Below, in pieces: positions 62,606-64,000 of a DNA stretch of 64,000 bases. This DNA is from Rhodophyticola sp. CCM32 (GTDB taxonomy: Bacteria > Pseudomonadota > Alphaproteobacteria > Rhodobacterales > Rhodobacteraceae), in contig NZ_CP038492.1 in the NCBI RefSeq assembly GCF_004751985.1, positions 2,294,001 through 2,358,000 of the forward strand, given 5' to 3'. Below the pieces are notes generated by a model that saw nothing but the letters and a program-made list of their open reading frames with translations, was not told where the DNA came from and did not search any database. Within the stretch, counting starts at the first letter, position 1, and every line of letters begins with the position of its first letter. Position numbers and translations under genes: made by a program.

Positions 62606-63478
62606 TCTTTGCTGGTCTGCCGGGGGCGGCGCATCGACCGCATGCGATGCCTGATCGCGTCAACAATCGCATCGCCGACCCCCTTGGGCAGGAAGGTGAT
62701 GACAAGGATCATGATGATCCCGTTAACCATGGTCCGGTTATCGGCCAGGGGGCGGGCAATTTCCGGCAGAATGGCCATGATCGCGGCCCCCATAATCGGA
62801 CCAAGCAGGGTTGTGCGCCCGCCCAGCACGACAACCGTCAAAACGGTGACCACAAAGGCAAAGCCGAAATTAGAGGGTTCGATATTGTAGACATACAGGC
62901 TTTGAAGGCCGCCGAAGAGACCGCCAATCGCGCCGGAAACAACAAAGGCGATCATATGATATTTGCGGATCGACACCCCAAGCGAGGCAGCAACCGATTC
63001 ATCCTGCGCCAGGGCCGAAAAAATCCGCCCCAGGGTGGACCGCCCGACCGACCAGTTGATGTAGATGACCAGCAGAGCCATCAGCGCCAATGACCATGTG
63101 TTCATGACGCGCGGGATGCTGCTGATCCCCACTGCCCCCACCGGTGAAATCTTCAAAATACAGCAGCAGTGCGATGATGACTTTGACAAAGGCCAGCGTG
63201 GCAATCGCCACAAAGGCGCCGCGCAATCTGGCCAGCGGAATGGACAGAATATAGCCGCCAAAGGCCCCGATACCCGCGCCTGCCGGAATGACAAGCCATA
63301 TGGGCATTTCGGTTCGGGTCACAAGGATTGCAACCAGATACCCGCCCAGCGCCGCGAAAGCCGCTGTGCCGATGGAAAAGACCCCGGCCCGCAGGGCGAT
63401 CTGTTGTGAATAGGCGAAGCCCAGGCTCAACAGGAAGAAGTCGATAACCGGCTGATAGGAATAGTAGAACTGCATCAT
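62602..63478 (-). pseudogene. livM: Branched-chain-type ABC permease LivM, apparent 1-bp frameshift
   Basis: The N-terminal frame (MMQFYYSYQPVIDFFLLSLG, GVFSIGTAAFAALGGYL, RLRGAFVAIATLAFV) ends in FEDFTGG. The C-terminal frame resumes with ISSIPRVMNTWSLAL and has YINWSVGRSTLGRIFSALAQ and ESVAASLGVSIRKYHMIAFV, typical of LivM. Removing one base from either C run in 63127-63139 gives a continuous permease of about 290 residues with multiple membrane helices. The opposite sign from the other frameshifts here (insertion, not deletion) is notable. Confidence 0.88.
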
Positions 63479-64000
63479 TGCCGATCGCCCCCCGCGCTCA
63501 GCACGGCTTTGCCGAACAACCCGTTGGGAAAGAGCAGCAACGCCACGAACAGTAAGCTGAAGATAATCGCATCAGACAGGGTCGAGGACAGATAGGCCTT
63601 GGTCAGCGCCTGTGTGACGCCCAGCAAAATCGCCGCAACCACCGCCCCCTGAACCGAACCGATGCCGCCGATCACCACCACCACAAAGGCATAAAGCAGA
63701 TAGGGTTCCCCCATCAGAAAATGAATCGAATTGAACGACAACCCGATCAGCACGCCTGCCACGCCCGCAAGCGCGCCCGCGATGAAGAAGGTCTGCATAT
63801 AGACGCTGGCCGAGCTGACCCCAAGCAGGGCCGCCGCCCGTTCATTCTGCGCCACCGCGCGCACCTGGCGGCCAAAGCTTGTTTTTTGCAGATAATAGAC
63901 CAAAGCGGCCACCAACGCCGCCACCAGCGCCGCCACCAACACAAGGATCACGATTTGCAGCAGCGATATACGCAGCCCGAAAATATTATAGAATTCAACC
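63475..64000 (-). CDS. livH: Branched-chain-type ABC permease LivH, C-terminal part (cut by window edge)
   Basis: The C-terminal 174 residues of the partner permease; the N-terminus lies beyond the window. It has several hydrophobic helices, the conserved KTSFGRQVRAVAQNERAAAL, LLGVSSASVYMQTFFIAGAL and YAFVVVVIGGIGSVQGAVVA. Its stop overlaps the livM start by 4 bp (ATGA). The periplasmic binding protein gene, which should be upstream, is not in the window. Confidence 0.92.
   Translation of the reverse strand, partial: VEFYNIFGLRISLLQIVILVLVAALVAALVAALVYYLQKTSFGRQVRAVAQNERAAALLGVSSASVYMQTFFIAGALAGVAGVLIGLSFNSIHFLMGEPYLLYAFVVVVIGGIGSVQGAVVAAILLGVTQALTKAYLSSTLSDAIIFSLLFVALLLFPNGLFGKAVLSAGGDRQ

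Overview
The window is a high-GC chromosome segment of an alphaproteobacterium, most likely a Rhodobacterales/Roseobacter-group marine bacterium. This rests on gene content and protein style: PrpE, a fused MaeB, GlpX, split his genes, a DUF2867 gene inside the his cluster, a DUF1045/PhnM pair, and RTX proteins. No rRNA, CRISPR array, integrase or replication origin is visible. There are two tRNAs (Glu-UUC and Tyr-GUA) and one complete insertion sequence.

Layout. 1-13.6 kb is housekeeping: prpE (cut by the window edge), maeB, nadK, glyA, an IS5-family element sitting on the glyA stop codon, a fatty acid desaturase, a TetR regulator with a palindromic operator, a small lipoprotein, hom, glpX and recJ, then tRNA-Glu. 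14.3-25.2 kb is a carbohydrate/sugar-acid catabolism block: mannonate dehydratase, an RraA-like protein, a LacI regulator, a broken sulfatase, an ABC sugar transporter with a YesL-like protein, a TIM-barrel isomerase and an AGE-family epimerase. A long perfect inverted repeat lies between the divergent transport and catabolic operons. 25.2-27.4 kb is the remains of a phosphonate C-P lyase operon: scraps of phnJ, phnK and phnN beside intact DUF1045 and phnM. 27.7-34.5 kb holds two large secreted proteins, an ExeM/NucH-like nuclease and an RTX calcium-binding protein.

35.1-37.5 kb is a partner-switching module (Hpt, receiver-PP2C phosphatase, STAS, anti-sigma-type kinase). It is followed at 37.9-44.7 kb by a tight five-gene envelope or exopolysaccharide operon: DUF3131, acyltransferase, cellulose-synthase-like GT2, a second DUF3131, and a peptidoglycan-binding-like protein. 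This pair is the best candidate for an undescribed system. 45-52.4 kb holds tRNA-Tyr, an RlmB-type methyltransferase, small proteins and hisE-hisF-DUF2867-hisA-hisH-hisB. 52.6-64 kb is a catabolic cluster: Rieske oxygenase, ferredoxin, two SDRs, crotonase, VOC and SnoaL-like proteins, two AMP-ligase-family proteins and a branched-chain-type ABC transporter (livFGMH, cut by the edge). It looks built to import and CoA-activate an unidentified organic acid.

Two things run through the whole window. First, at least five conserved genes (glyA, recJ, the Rieske oxygenase, livG, livM), plus the phnJ scrap, are broken by a single-base length change in a G/C homopolymer; base-calling error is the simplest cause. 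Second, the intergenic gaps are filled with several families of roughly 100-180 bp palindromic repeats that abut each other in mosaic combinations, plus a separate family of two or three consecutive short palindromes.
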